From contig CALKHR010000201.1 of NCBI GenBank assembly GCA_937988885.1, forward strand, positions 62,001 through 126,000: 64,000 nucleotides of DNA, read 5' to 3'. Within the stretch, counting starts at the first letter, position 1, and every line of letters starts with the position of its first letter. A program made the translations under genes and the position numbers. This document shows, one piece after another, positions 25,112 through 33,265 of this stretch. The notes beneath the pieces are model-generated. The model made no database searches. It saw only the letters and a program-made list of their open reading frames with translations, and was not told where the DNA came from. This DNA is from an uncultured Roseiflexaceae bacterium (lineage in GTDB: Bacteria; Chloroflexota; Chloroflexia; Chloroflexales; Roseiflexaceae).

Positions 25112-26569
25112 CTATTGACCGTCGATGTAAACGGTTTTCACTTTGGTAAAGAACTCAACTGCGCCTTTACCCATCTCGCGGAACATACCCGAGCCGCTCT
25201 GCTTGAAGCCACCGAAGGGTGCCTGGATCGAGGCGCCAACCGTCGTCTGGTTGACTTTCACCATACCTGCCTCCGACTGCTCCACAAAGCGGATCGCTTT
25301 GCGCAGATCGTTGGTGACGATAGCGGCTGAGAGGCCGTAGACGGTGTTGTTCGCTATTTCGATCGCCTCCTTCAGATCGCCCGCCTCAAGAATGCCGACG
25401 ACAGGGCCGAACACTTCTTCCTGCGCGATGCGCATATCGGGGCGGAGGCCGGTGAGCACGGTTGGCTGAACAAAGTAGCCATTCTCATAGCCTGTACCTT
25501 TGGGAGCCTCGCCGCCAACCAGCACCTGAGCGCCTTCCTCACGAGCGATCGAAACATACTCCAGGTCGGTTGCCTGTTGCCCTTTGCTCACGGCTGGGCC
25601 CATCTGCACACCCTCCGCCAGGCCGGGGCCAACTTTCAGCGCACGCGCCGCAGCGGCGAAGCGATTGGTGAACTCCTCGGCGACCGCTCGCTCGACGATC
25701 ACGCGGCTGGCGGCGGTACACGCCTGGCCCGTCAACCCGAAGCCCGCAGCGGCGGCGATTTGCACGGCTTTGTCGAGATCGGCATCGGCAGCGACGATAA
25801 TCGGATTCTTGCCGCCCATCTCCAAATGCGTGCGAGTCATGCGCACCGCAGTTTTCTGGTATAACGCATGTCCTACCGAATATGACCCTGTAAAGGATAC
25901 GGCATCGACCCGCTCATCAGTAACAATTGCGTCACCGAGCGCGCCACCCGAGCCGATCACCAGGTTGAGCACACCTGGCGGCAGGCCAGCATCCTGCAGG
26001 AGCTTGGTCAACATCGCCGCCATAATCGGCGTTGCGGAGGCGGGCTTGAACACGACAGTGTTGCCCATCACCAATGCCGGGGCGATCTTCCAAACAGGAA
26101 TCGAGAGTGGGAAGTTCCACGGGGTGATGATCGCCGCCACGCCAACGGGCACGCGCACGCTGTAGAGCACGGTCTGCGGTGTATCGGCGGGCAACAGGTC
26201 GCCACCCACGCGCCACGCCTCACCCGCGAAGTAGCGGAACAGTTCGATCGAACGGATCACCTCGCGCTGCGATTCGAGACGCGTCTTGCCTTCCTCGCGG
26301 GTCAGCGCGACCGTCCACTCGTCGAGTTGGCTTTCGAGCAGGTTGGCGGCGCGGTGCAGCACGCGGCCTCGCTCGGGGGCTGTGAGCCCGGCCCAAGCGG
26401 GGAACGCCTCGCGGGCTGCGGCGATCGCCGCATTCGCATCTTCGAGGTTTGATACTGGCACAATGCCAAGGACTTCGTTTATATCGGCAGGGTTGCGAAT
26501 TTCAGTTGTTGCGCCGCTTGAAGCTGGAACCCACTCGCCGCCGATAAAATTGCGATATTCCTGGGTCAT
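25112..26569 (-). CDS. NAD(P)-dependent aldehyde dehydrogenase, probable semialdehyde dehydrogenase
   Basis: A 485-residue ALDH superfamily enzyme. Catalytic elements are visible: PWNFPLSIP (Asn), LEMGGKNP (general base Glu), and GQACTAASR (nucleophile Cys). It oxidises an aldehyde to the acid. The ATG at 26569 is chosen because GGAG is six bases upstream and because it overlaps the GNAT stop codon (ATGA); a TTG four codons earlier has no ribosome site. Its operon with a GabT-like transaminase suggests succinic semialdehyde or a related omega-oxo acid as substrate, though 2,5-dioxovalerate dehydrogenases look similar. Confidence 0.88.
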   Translation of the reverse strand: MTQEYRNFIGGEWVPASSGATTEIRNPADINEVLGIVPVSNLEDANAAIAAAREAFPAWAGLTAPERGRVLHRAANLLESQLDEWTVALTREEGKTRLESQREVIRSIELFRYFAGEAWRVGGDLLPADTPQTVLYSVRVPVGVAAIITPWNFPLSIPVWKIAPALVMGNTVVFKPASATPIMAAMLTKLLQDAGLPPGVLNLVIGSGGALGDAIVTDERVDAVSFTGSYSVGHALYQKTAVRMTRTHLEMGGKNPIIVAADADLDKAVQIAAAAGFGLTGQACTAASRVIVERAVAEEFTNRFAAAARALKVGPGLAEGVQMGPAVSKGQQATDLEYVSIAREEGAQVLVGGEAPKGTGYENGYFVQPTVLTGLRPDMRIAQEEVFGPVVGILEAGDLKEAIEIANNTVYGLSAAIVTNDLRKAIRFVEQSEAGMVKVNQTTVGASIQAPFGGFKQSGSGMFREMGKGAVEFFTKVKTVYIDGQ

Positions 26570-27195
26570 TCGTTTCTCCAATCTGGATTATTCCAAACTA
26601 TCAAGGTCGAGTCATTACCGAGTTCGCCAGCATCAATGTAATTGTACAATATACCGCGTAGCTCGAAGCCCGCCCGCAATTGCGGTGTCAAGGTGGGATC
26701 GACCAACTTCCCCTCGGCGACCGCCTGAGCGTAGCTCTCGACGCTCATCTGATCGCGATAGTTTTTATAGCCGGGGATCATGCCGCCCGCCACCATGCCG
26801 CGCAGGTTGAGATCGCGGCAGAGTTGTTTCCGCGCGTTGTACAGCAACCGCGAAAGCCCACGCCCTCGGTAATCGGGATGCACGCTCATATCCGCACCGT
26901 AGAGCCATTCGCCCTGCGGATCGTGCCGGGTGAAGTAGCTCTGGCCGAGAATATCCATATACTCGTGCTGATTGAGCGCGATCTCCCCACTGATGCGGAA
27001 TGTGCTGCTCTGCCCGATCACGCGGTCGCCATCGAGCGCGACGTGTTGTCCTTCGGGGAAAAGCCGTAAGTGCGATTCGAAGTGCTCGGCGCGCATCCAC
27101 TCCTCGGGTGCTAAGGTCGGGAAACAGATACGTTGATGGATCACCAACTGCGGAATGTGTTCGGGCCGCGTATTTGTGATAATAAACGTACTCAT
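26566..27195 (-). CDS. GNAT-family N-acetyltransferase
   Basis: A 209-residue acetyltransferase. The acetyl-CoA-binding motif A is present: LYGADMSVHPDYRGRGLSRLL contains the R-x-x-G-x-G/A pattern. The C-terminal part (GMIPGYKNYRDQMSVESYAQ) resembles the GNAT modules often linked to nitrilase-type hydrolases. The acceptor amine is unknown. The ATG at 27195 has GAGGG three bases upstream; a TTG twelve codons earlier is less likely. It sits between gabT (54-bp gap) and the aldehyde dehydrogenase (overlap), so it may acetylate an intermediate of the same amine pathway, by inference. Confidence 0.82.
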   Translation of the reverse strand: MSTFIITNTRPEHIPQLVIHQRICFPTLAPEEWMRAEHFESHLRLFPEGQHVALDGDRVIGQSSTFRISGEIALNQHEYMDILGQSYFTRHDPQGEWLYGADMSVHPDYRGRGLSRLLYNARKQLCRDLNLRGMVAGGMIPGYKNYRDQMSVESYAQAVAEGKLVDPTLTPQLRAGFELRGILYNYIDAGELGNDSTLIVWNNPDWRNE

Positions 27196-27249
27196 CAACC
27201 CTCTTTGATGAAGCTTGGCGTAATCACTCAACGTCCATTAATGGCGCAG

Positions 27250-28593
27250 TTACTTCGAGCTCACGGCGCGTAGGCCTTCCTCAAGCACATCGAGCCCTTC
27301 CTGCAACTGCTCATCGGTGATGACGAGCGGCATCAGCAGGCGCAAGCAATTGGCGTGCAAGCCCGCTCGCATCAACAGCAGGCCCCGCGAGGCACAGTAC
27401 GAGACGACCTCAAGCACTTCGTCGGGGGCGGGTGTGCGCTTCTCGTGATCGCGCACCAACTCGATGGCGATCATCGGGCCGAGGCCACGCACATCGCCGA
27501 TCAGCGGTATCGACTGCTTCCAACCGTTGGCTCGTTCCCGCACAATCTGGCCGATCTGCTGGGCGCGCTTGAGCAGTTTGCCATCCTCGAACATCTTGAG
27601 CACTTCGATACCAGCCACACAGGCCAGTGGATTGCCACCGTATGTACCGCCGATCCCGCCGACGTGTGCGCGATCCATAATTTCCGTGCGGCCCGTCGTG
27701 GCCGATAGCGGCATACCCGCCGCGATCGACTTGGCGCTCACCAAGATATCTGGCTCAACTCCGAACTGCTCCATCGCGAACAGCGTGCCAGTTCGCCCGA
27801 AGCCGCACTGCACCTCATCGGCGATCAGCAGGCTGCCGTTGTTGGAGCAGAAGGTGCGCAGACGACGCATAAACTCTTGCGGCACAGGGATGAAGCCGCC
27901 CTCGCCCTGCACGGGCTCGATGATCACCGCGGCGATCGCCTCGGGGCCGACGCCAGCCACCAACATACGCTCGAAGGCTTCCCAGCAGCGCTCGACTGCT
28001 GTGGCCTCATCGAGGCCCATGCGGTAGGCATCGGGGAAGGGCGCGCGGTAGATCTCGGGTGCAAAGGGGCCGAACGTTTTCTTGAAGGCGTATTTGCTGG
28101 TGAGGGTGAGCGTCATCAGCGTGCGGCCATGGTAGGCGCCCTCGAAGGCGATGATCGCCTGACGGCCCGTTGCGGCGCGCGCTATCTTGATGGCGTTCTC
28201 GACACCCTCGGCGCCGCTGTTGGCGAACAGTGTCTTGCAGGGGCCAGAGATCGGCACTGCGGCGTTGATGCGCTCGGCAAGCTCGATATACGGCTCGTAG
28301 GTACCCACGAGCGCCGAGAAGTGGATGAGGCGGCTCGCCTGAGCTTGGATTGCAGCGACAACCTCTGGTGGGCAATGCCCAGCGTTGAGTGTGCCAATGC
28401 CGCCAATGAAGTCGATCAGCACATTGCCATCGACATCGGTGACAAGCGCGCCGTTGGCACTCTCGATTGCGATCTGGTGGGCTTTGTAAAGCCCATTCGG
28501 GACAGCTGCTTCTCGCCGAGCGACGAGTTCGCGCGAACGTGGTCCAGGAATGGCTGTGCGGAGTTGAATACTTGGAGTTAACGTCGTTGTCAT
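27250..28593 (-). CDS. gabT: Class III aminotransferase, 4-aminobutyrate aminotransferase-like
   Basis: A 447-residue PLP-dependent class III (omega) aminotransferase. Motifs: FANSGAEGVENAIKIARAATG (phosphate-binding region), LLIADEVQCGFGRTGTLFAMEQ (cofactor Asp), and VSAKSIAAGMPLS with the Schiff-base Lys. Sequence style is closest to GabT/5-aminovalerate transaminases. It would convert 4-aminobutyrate and 2-oxoglutarate to succinic semialdehyde and glutamate, with the downstream ALDH finishing to succinate. It is first gene of a three-gene operon. Other omega-amino acids are possible substrates. Confidence 0.86.
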   Translation of the reverse strand: MTTTLTPSIQLRTAIPGPRSRELVARREAAVPNGLYKAHQIAIESANGALVTDVDGNVLIDFIGGIGTLNAGHCPPEVVAAIQAQASRLIHFSALVGTYEPYIELAERINAAVPISGPCKTLFANSGAEGVENAIKIARAATGRQAIIAFEGAYHGRTLMTLTLTSKYAFKKTFGPFAPEIYRAPFPDAYRMGLDEATAVERCWEAFERMLVAGVGPEAIAAVIIEPVQGEGGFIPVPQEFMRRLRTFCSNNGSLLIADEVQCGFGRTGTLFAMEQFGVEPDILVSAKSIAAGMPLSATTGRTEIMDRAHVGGIGGTYGGNPLACVAGIEVLKMFEDGKLLKRAQQIGQIVRERANGWKQSIPLIGDVRGLGPMIAIELVRDHEKRTPAPDEVLEVVSYCASRGLLLMRAGLHANCLRLLMPLVITDEQLQEGLDVLEEGLRAVSSK

Positions 28594-28799
28594 ACATCCT
28601 CCGTCTGATCACACGGTTGGCTTGTGCTCCAATGAACGCATCATACCATAGTCATCTTAGCTGTGTGTTCGTCTTACGGCGATGAGAAGATGTATGCAAC
28701 GGTGATATCGCCATACGTGATGAGCACGTTCGGTTTTGTGATGAAGCTCGTAATGATCAGAACAAGCAGTCGTTAGATATTGATAGACCCACCTTGAGG

Positions 28800-29093
28800 T
28801 CAACGACTGCCAGCGAAAGCAGGCAGCTTGCCCTCATCGCCCGCAGACGACAGGGCTTCAGGGCCGGTTGACAGCGGCCCACTGAGCCGTAGCGCAGTAG
28901 AGCGAAGGCGGATGTTCACCGCAGCATTGACATCCTGGTACACCGCACGATGCAGCGCGAGGGCCGACAACGGCTTGCCGTCGTTGTAGCACAGCGCCGA
29001 GATACGCTGTTGAACGCCCTGAAACCCTGCGAGCGTTGCCCGCAGATCGGGGTCATCAGCAATGTGTATCGTTACTGTGCGTTGTACGTCCAT
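28800..29093 (-). pseudogene. tnpB: Internally deleted TnpB (N-terminus joined to C-terminus)
   Basis: A 97-codon frame. Residues 1-52 (QRTVTIHIADDPDLRATLAGF, then LSALALHRAVYQ) look like the N-terminal wedge/HTH part of TnpB. Directly after, DVNAAVNIR matches the last RuvC motif found near the TnpB C-terminus. The roughly 300 central residues with RuvC-I, RuvC-II and the zinc finger are missing, so nuclease activity is impossible. The reading frame has survived the deletion. The last codons and stop run into the right-end hairpin, as in intact elements where the 3' end overlaps the guide RNA scaffold. Confidence 0.68.
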
Positions 29094-29103
29094 GTGTTCT
29101 AGT

Positions 29104-29143
29104 ATGCCACTAAGAGTAACACAACGTAAGGCTTAGTGGGCAT
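29104..29143. repeat. Left-end palindrome of the IS605-type remnant
   Basis: ATGCCACTAAG pairs with CTTAGTGG-g-CAT around a 17-base loop, immediately upstream of the tnpB remnant, where IS200/IS605 left-end hairpins lie. Confidence 0.6.
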
Positions 29144-29336
29144 TGGAGGGCGGCATTCCTCCGCCAGCGAAAGCAGGCGGTCCCCTGCCGCAATTTTTAT
29201 GGATTGCATACAATCGGCGATGAACTGCAAACCGTCGAATGGATCGGTCATCCTTGCCTAGAGCCAGATGTGGTTCATTGCCTAACCTTCTTATTGTACC
29301 ACTGTCGAGCTGGTATCATAGTGATCGTAACTACAC

Positions 29337-29379
29337 CTACGCCACAATACCCTGGTTTCCCAGGAAGATTGTGGCGTAG
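29337..29379. repeat. Compound hairpin in the 29.2-29.5 kb spacer
   Basis: An outer 12-base perfect stem CTACGCCACAAT/ATTGTGGCGTAG encloses an inner CCTGG-tttc-CCAGG hairpin. The flank GGTATCATAGTG resembles the TATCATAGTG arm near 3.7 kb. It lies 118 bases downstream of a C25 peptidase gene (minus) and may also act as its terminator. The remainder of 29191-29496 shows no gene. Confidence 0.55.
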
Positions 29380-29496
29380 CTGCGAGTGATGTTCAATTTG
29401 GTTGGACTCTGCGGATCGAAAAGCTATAGTAGCCTCTGGCAGTGTTCGGCGGATGTACCTGCGCTCAGCCATCATCCGCATTCATGGTCATGCCGT

Positions 29497-32400
29497 TTAA
29501 GGCGTTGTAACCAGCGCGATAAAGACAACTCCTCCTCGTTCAAGTTGCAGCGCCTGCCCCAACTCGGTCTGTTCAATTGCTTCGGGCGTGGATTCGATTG
29601 GAACAGGCGCTGTTTCGGTCTCCACTGTCGTCTCAGTTGAAACAGGAGTCGTTTCACTCTCCACAATCACCTCCGAGACAATCTCGGTTGGCACCGGCGT
29701 CGTACTGGCCGAATCGGGCGTGGAGGTAGGGACGGCAGTCGTCGGCACGGGCGTGGAGGTGGGGACGGCGGTCGTTGGCACGGGCATGGAGGTGGGTGTT
29801 TCGTGGCTGCGATTCTCTTCGTTGGAAGCCGCCTGTTGGGCCTCAAATGCCGTCTCGTTCTTGCTCTCAAAGAATGCAATATTGCCGGAAGCATCGGTCG
29901 CGGTGAGCATCGAGATATGCACCGATTCTGGCGAAGCGGCAGGGATCTCAAACACAAACTGATTGGAGCCGTTCGGCGTCAACGCAGCAAACTGCCAATT
30001 CAGCGTATCGGTGCTGTAGAGCACGCCAACCTGCTGCACACGATTGCTATCATCGTTGACCTCAACCTCCAAGCGGAGGCGATTATTCGCTAGCCACTGC
30101 ACATCGACCTGCCCAAATTGCGGCGGGACAGTATCGAGTTGCTGCACCAGATCGGCGGTGGTTGGGTCGAGATACGTGACCTCGAACACCAACTGGCTGT
30201 AACGGCGCCAATTGCCCGCAGTGGTGGATTGCGGCTGGAACTGCACCGGACTGACCTGCAGCGTATCGACTATGTTGTTGCCCGAGCCGATGCGCTGGTG
30301 AATGAAGAAGCGCTCGGGCAGCCAATCGCCGTACAACTGCGCGGGGAGCTCTGGCGTCACGTTTTGGCTGGCTAATGTCTCATTTGTAATCGTTGTAAGC
30401 AGCGCTTGATTGCTCGTGGGTGCCCCCTCAAGTTGGCTCTGGATGAGCTTCACGCTGCGAATCTGCGGCTGCATCTCGGGCGAGGTTGTACCGTTACCCT
30501 TCAGCGTCAGCGAGTAATCGAACAACGGCAAGGTTGGCAAGCCCACCAGCGACATATCGCTGCTTGTGAGAGAAGTGGACGTATTGGGCAAGAAGCTATC
30601 GGTGACGATGCTATGCGCCTGCAAGTGATTAGCGACGTTCGGATCGGCCTCGAACGTATTGGTGAAGGTGATTAACCGCGTAAAGCTCCCAGGGTTCGAG
30701 CGTTGCGAGGTGGGGATCTCCATGGCTGGCTCGCCAAAATCGGAGGGATTCGCCGGGCTAGGCACGCGCACACGCAGGTATGGCAAGCCATAGAGCGTCA
30801 TCTCGCTCAGCACCTTCTCATCGAACACGCTGAAGCTCCCCGGCCCAGCGCGGCGCAGATACTCCTGCTTGGCCAGCACCAGCGATTCGCCGATCGAAGC
30901 GCCGACGTACTGATTGTTCTGTTGGACATCGCGCCCCAACGCTTGCGTCAGCAGCAACGAGAGGCGCTCGCTGTAGGCGATCAACTCGCTATCGCCGTAG
31001 CCAAAGCCCGTATTGCCGATCCAGTTGCCGCCCTGCTTGAGCACACCTTCGGCGAAATCGGCGTGATAGCTGCTTGGAACGCCCGCACGAACCTGCTGAT
31101 TGATCACGTTCAGGCCCGAATGGCAACCCACCGAGTAGATCAGCGTTGGCACCAACCCGTGCGAGAGCTTCTGTGCTCCAAAGAAGGGCGGCGTCGGCGA
31201 AAGGTCGAGCAGCGGCGGCTGATGGGTGGGCTGGCGAAGGCGTTCGGCCAAGAATGAGTCTGCGTAGCCCTGTGTTGAGAAGATCTGATAGTGGGTGAAG
31301 TGCGCATTCAGCGACGCCAACTGGTAGTTCGTCTGCAGATGGCTGTAGCTATCCTTGAACTTGGATATTTGGTTATTCGGAAACCACGAGGCGATGAGAT
31401 CCTGGCTCGTCCACGTATCGTTGATCAGAGTTGTATTCTTGGCCTGGTTGTTCTTGGGATTCAACTGGAAGCCGAGGGCTGCCAATTGCGAGCTGACAGC
31501 GTTCGCCTGGTCATCGAGGAAATCGTACCCGCTTACGAACGCTGACCCAGGATTGCTGCTCGTCGTGAGCGCGCTCAGCAGGCTACCCACCAACTCCAAC
31601 AGCACGCTAAGCAGGTCGTTGTTTGTGGTGGTGAGGTAACGGTTGATGTCGGCTGGATGCTCGACCAAGCGCCCAATCGCGAGATCGGGAATGTAGAGCG
31701 CGCGGCCACGCCATGGCGTCGGCTGGCGGTCCGCATAGAAGTTGTCGGTCTGAATGAAGTTGTAGAACAGGCTACCGCGCAATGGCGTGTTATTCGCGAA
31801 GAGGCTGCCCTGATTATCGCGTTGCTGCTGGAAATATGTGCTCTCATTTGTGAGCGTCGTTTCATCGGGAACGCGATAGAACGGGATGATGTTATCGCCA
31901 CCGACGATCACCAAATACTCAATTGAGGGAAACTTCTGCGTAATCAGCGCATCGATCATATACCAGATCTGCTGTGCAACCTCATTAGCATAAAGTGGTT
32001 GATCCGCATTGTTATCCCATTCTTGATAGAGTGTTTTGAGGTGATTAACATCGTTTCCTTGGAAAACGCAGCCGAACAGATCGATAATGACGTTATTGTT
32101 GCTGTTAATGAATGTTTGAGATTCTAAAGTGTTCTTTAGCGTAGTAACATCGTTAGTGTTATTGGGGTAAACGCTGCGCATCCGCTGATAATTGACCAAC
32201 ACTAGCGTGCGTCGGCTGGCATCCTGCGCAATACAGCCCGTTAGCCCGGCTACCGGCTGCGCGACAATGGTTGGCTGGCGTAGTGCGCTCGGCTGCAACG
32301 CAATATCGAGCTGGTAGCTCTGCGTGTTGCTGTAGGCGCCCTCTGGGCTGAACACAAGCACATAGTACGTATCGCTCTCGGGCAGGTACGCCTCGATCGT

Positions 32401-32940
32401 CTCATCGGACAGCCCGCTAAACGCCGAGATCGAGCTGATACGACCGATCGAGCTGATGCGTCCGATCGAACTGATGCGCCCGATCGAGCTGATGCGTCCG
32501 ATCGAGCTGATACGACCGATCGAGCTGATGCGCCCAGTATCGGCGATGTTCGACAAATCGATATTATCGCTATGCTCGATCGAGGTGTTGGGATTGCGGA
32601 TCAGCGCAAGATCATAATCCTCGGGCAATTGAGAGAGCTTGATGGAAACACTCGACCCGGCCTGCGCCTCGAAAGCGTACCAATCGCCCACTTGTTGTTC
32701 AACATCGTTTTGATCGAGCTTGCCGCTGATCGTAAGAGCGTTGCTCTCCAATGCTAGCTGCTGAGCACTTTCATACAGATTGTTTGGCTCTTGCTCCAAT
32801 ATGCGAACAGATTCTGCGGCGCTCGAGGCGGCAGACGCTGTAGGTAGAGACTGGGTTGGGCCGATAATCATCGTTGAAAGTATCATCACTATCAATAATA
32901 CTCTGAAAGGATGATTCAATTGGTTGTAGAAATGATGCAT
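29497..32940 (-). CDS. Secreted C25 (gingipain-like) cysteine peptidase with PPC domain and GRISSI repeats, paralogue 1
   Basis: A 1147-residue exported protein. A signal peptide covers about residues 1-37 and a PPC (pre-peptidase C-terminal) domain about 50-225. Within its loop lies a (GRISSI)6 array at residues 136-171. The C25 peptidase domain begins near 310 (YLVIVGGDNIIPFYRV); the putative catalytic His is in NAHFTHYQ (about 547) and the Cys in YSVGCHSGLN (about 605). Beta-sandwich regions follow. The tail from about 1060 is a Pro/Thr/Ser-rich repeat linker with tandem PTSTPVPTTAV units, ending in a short hydrophobic stretch. The start ATG has GAGGAGAGG upstream. Probably acts outside the cell on proteins. 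Confidence 0.85.
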   Translation of the reverse strand: MHHFYNQLNHPFRVLLIVMILSTMIIGPTQSLPTASAASSAAESVRILEQEPNNLYESAQQLALESNALTISGKLDQNDVEQQVGDWYAFEAQAGSSVSIKLSQLPEDYDLALIRNPNTSIEHSDNIDLSNIADTGRISSIGRISSIGRISSIGRISSIGRISSIGRISSISAFSGLSDETIEAYLPESDTYYVLVFSPEGAYSNTQSYQLDIALQPSALRQPTIVAQPVAGLTGCIAQDASRRTLVLVNYQRMRSVYPNNTNDVTTLKNTLESQTFINSNNNVIIDLFGCVFQGNDVNHLKTLYQEWDNNADQPLYANEVAQQIWYMIDALITQKFPSIEYLVIVGGDNIIPFYRVPDETTLTNESTYFQQQRDNQGSLFANNTPLRGSLFYNFIQTDNFYADRQPTPWRGRALYIPDLAIGRLVEHPADINRYLTTTNNDLLSVLLELVGSLLSALTTSSNPGSAFVSGYDFLDDQANAVSSQLAALGFQLNPKNNQAKNTTLINDTWTSQDLIASWFPNNQISKFKDSYSHLQTNYQLASLNAHFTHYQIFSTQGYADSFLAERLRQPTHQPPLLDLSPTPPFFGAQKLSHGLVPTLIYSVGCHSGLNVINQQVRAGVPSSYHADFAEGVLKQGGNWIGNTGFGYGDSELIAYSERLSLLLTQALGRDVQQNNQYVGASIGESLVLAKQEYLRRAGPGSFSVFDEKVLSEMTLYGLPYLRVRVPSPANPSDFGEPAMEIPTSQRSNPGSFTRLITFTNTFEADPNVANHLQAHSIVTDSFLPNTSTSLTSSDMSLVGLPTLPLFDYSLTLKGNGTTSPEMQPQIRSVKLIQSQLEGAPTSNQALLTTITNETLASQNVTPELPAQLYGDWLPERFFIHQRIGSGNNIVDTLQVSPVQFQPQSTTAGNWRRYSQLVFEVTYLDPTTADLVQQLDTVPPQFGQVDVQWLANNRLRLEVEVNDDSNRVQQVGVLYSTDTLNWQFAALTPNGSNQFVFEIPAASPESVHISMLTATDASGNIAFFESKNETAFEAQQAASNEENRSHETPTSMPVPTTAVPTSTPVPTTAVPTSTPDSASTTPVPTEIVSEVIVESETTPVSTETTVETETAPVPIESTPEAIEQTELGQALQLERGGVVFIALVTTP
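32428..32535 (-). repeat. Six 18-bp tandem repeats coding GRISSI
   Basis: Six contiguous in-frame 18-base units containing GATCGAGCTGAT on the plus strand. All six encode Gly-Arg-Ile-Ser-Ser-Ile. Variation is confined to synonymous third positions. Confidence 0.95.
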
Positions 32941-33166
32941 ACCTCTCCTCTGATATTTCTCTACATGTTTCGTTTATGTGTATGTTTGTACCGAGTTATT
33001 TATTTGAAAAGATATGTTATTTGTGTGAAATGAATGTATTTTTACGTGTTTGATGTTAAAAGTATGAAAAAGGTTAAATTGTTGGGTTATGCCATGGAAT
33101 GGATGGTATCTGATGCGATTGAGGTTATATTGTGTGGAAGTTATGGTGTATTTGGAGGGAGAAATA

Positions 33167-33200
33167 CAGTGGGCTTGAGTGTGTTTACTCAAGCCCACTG
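33167..33200 (-). terminator. Terminator of the second C25 peptidase gene
   Basis: A 14-base perfect stem CAGTGGGCTTGAGT / ACTCAAGCCCACTG with a six-base loop, 66 bases past the stop, followed on the minus strand by TATTTCT. The rest of 32941-33265 is AT-rich, non-coding and should carry the promoter of paralogue 1. Confidence 0.75.
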
Positions 33201-33265
33201 AAGAAAGATCTTCAATATGACAAATTCGTCATTTTGAGGATTCGTATCTAACTATCCGCTCATTA

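Larger units (their letters stand above)
28799..29178 (-). mobile_element. IS200/IS605-type element remnant
   Basis: It contains a collapsed tnpB (28800-29093), a left-end type palindrome upstream of it (29104-29143) and, at the other end, a right-end type hairpin terminating in GTTGAC. A 16-base sequence GCCAGCGAAAGCAGGC, itself a hairpin with a GAAA loop, occurs at 28809-28824 and again in the same orientation at 29163-29178, so the remnant is bounded by two similar structures. No tnpA is seen, and transposition needs a helper in trans, if it happens at all. Confidence 0.65.
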
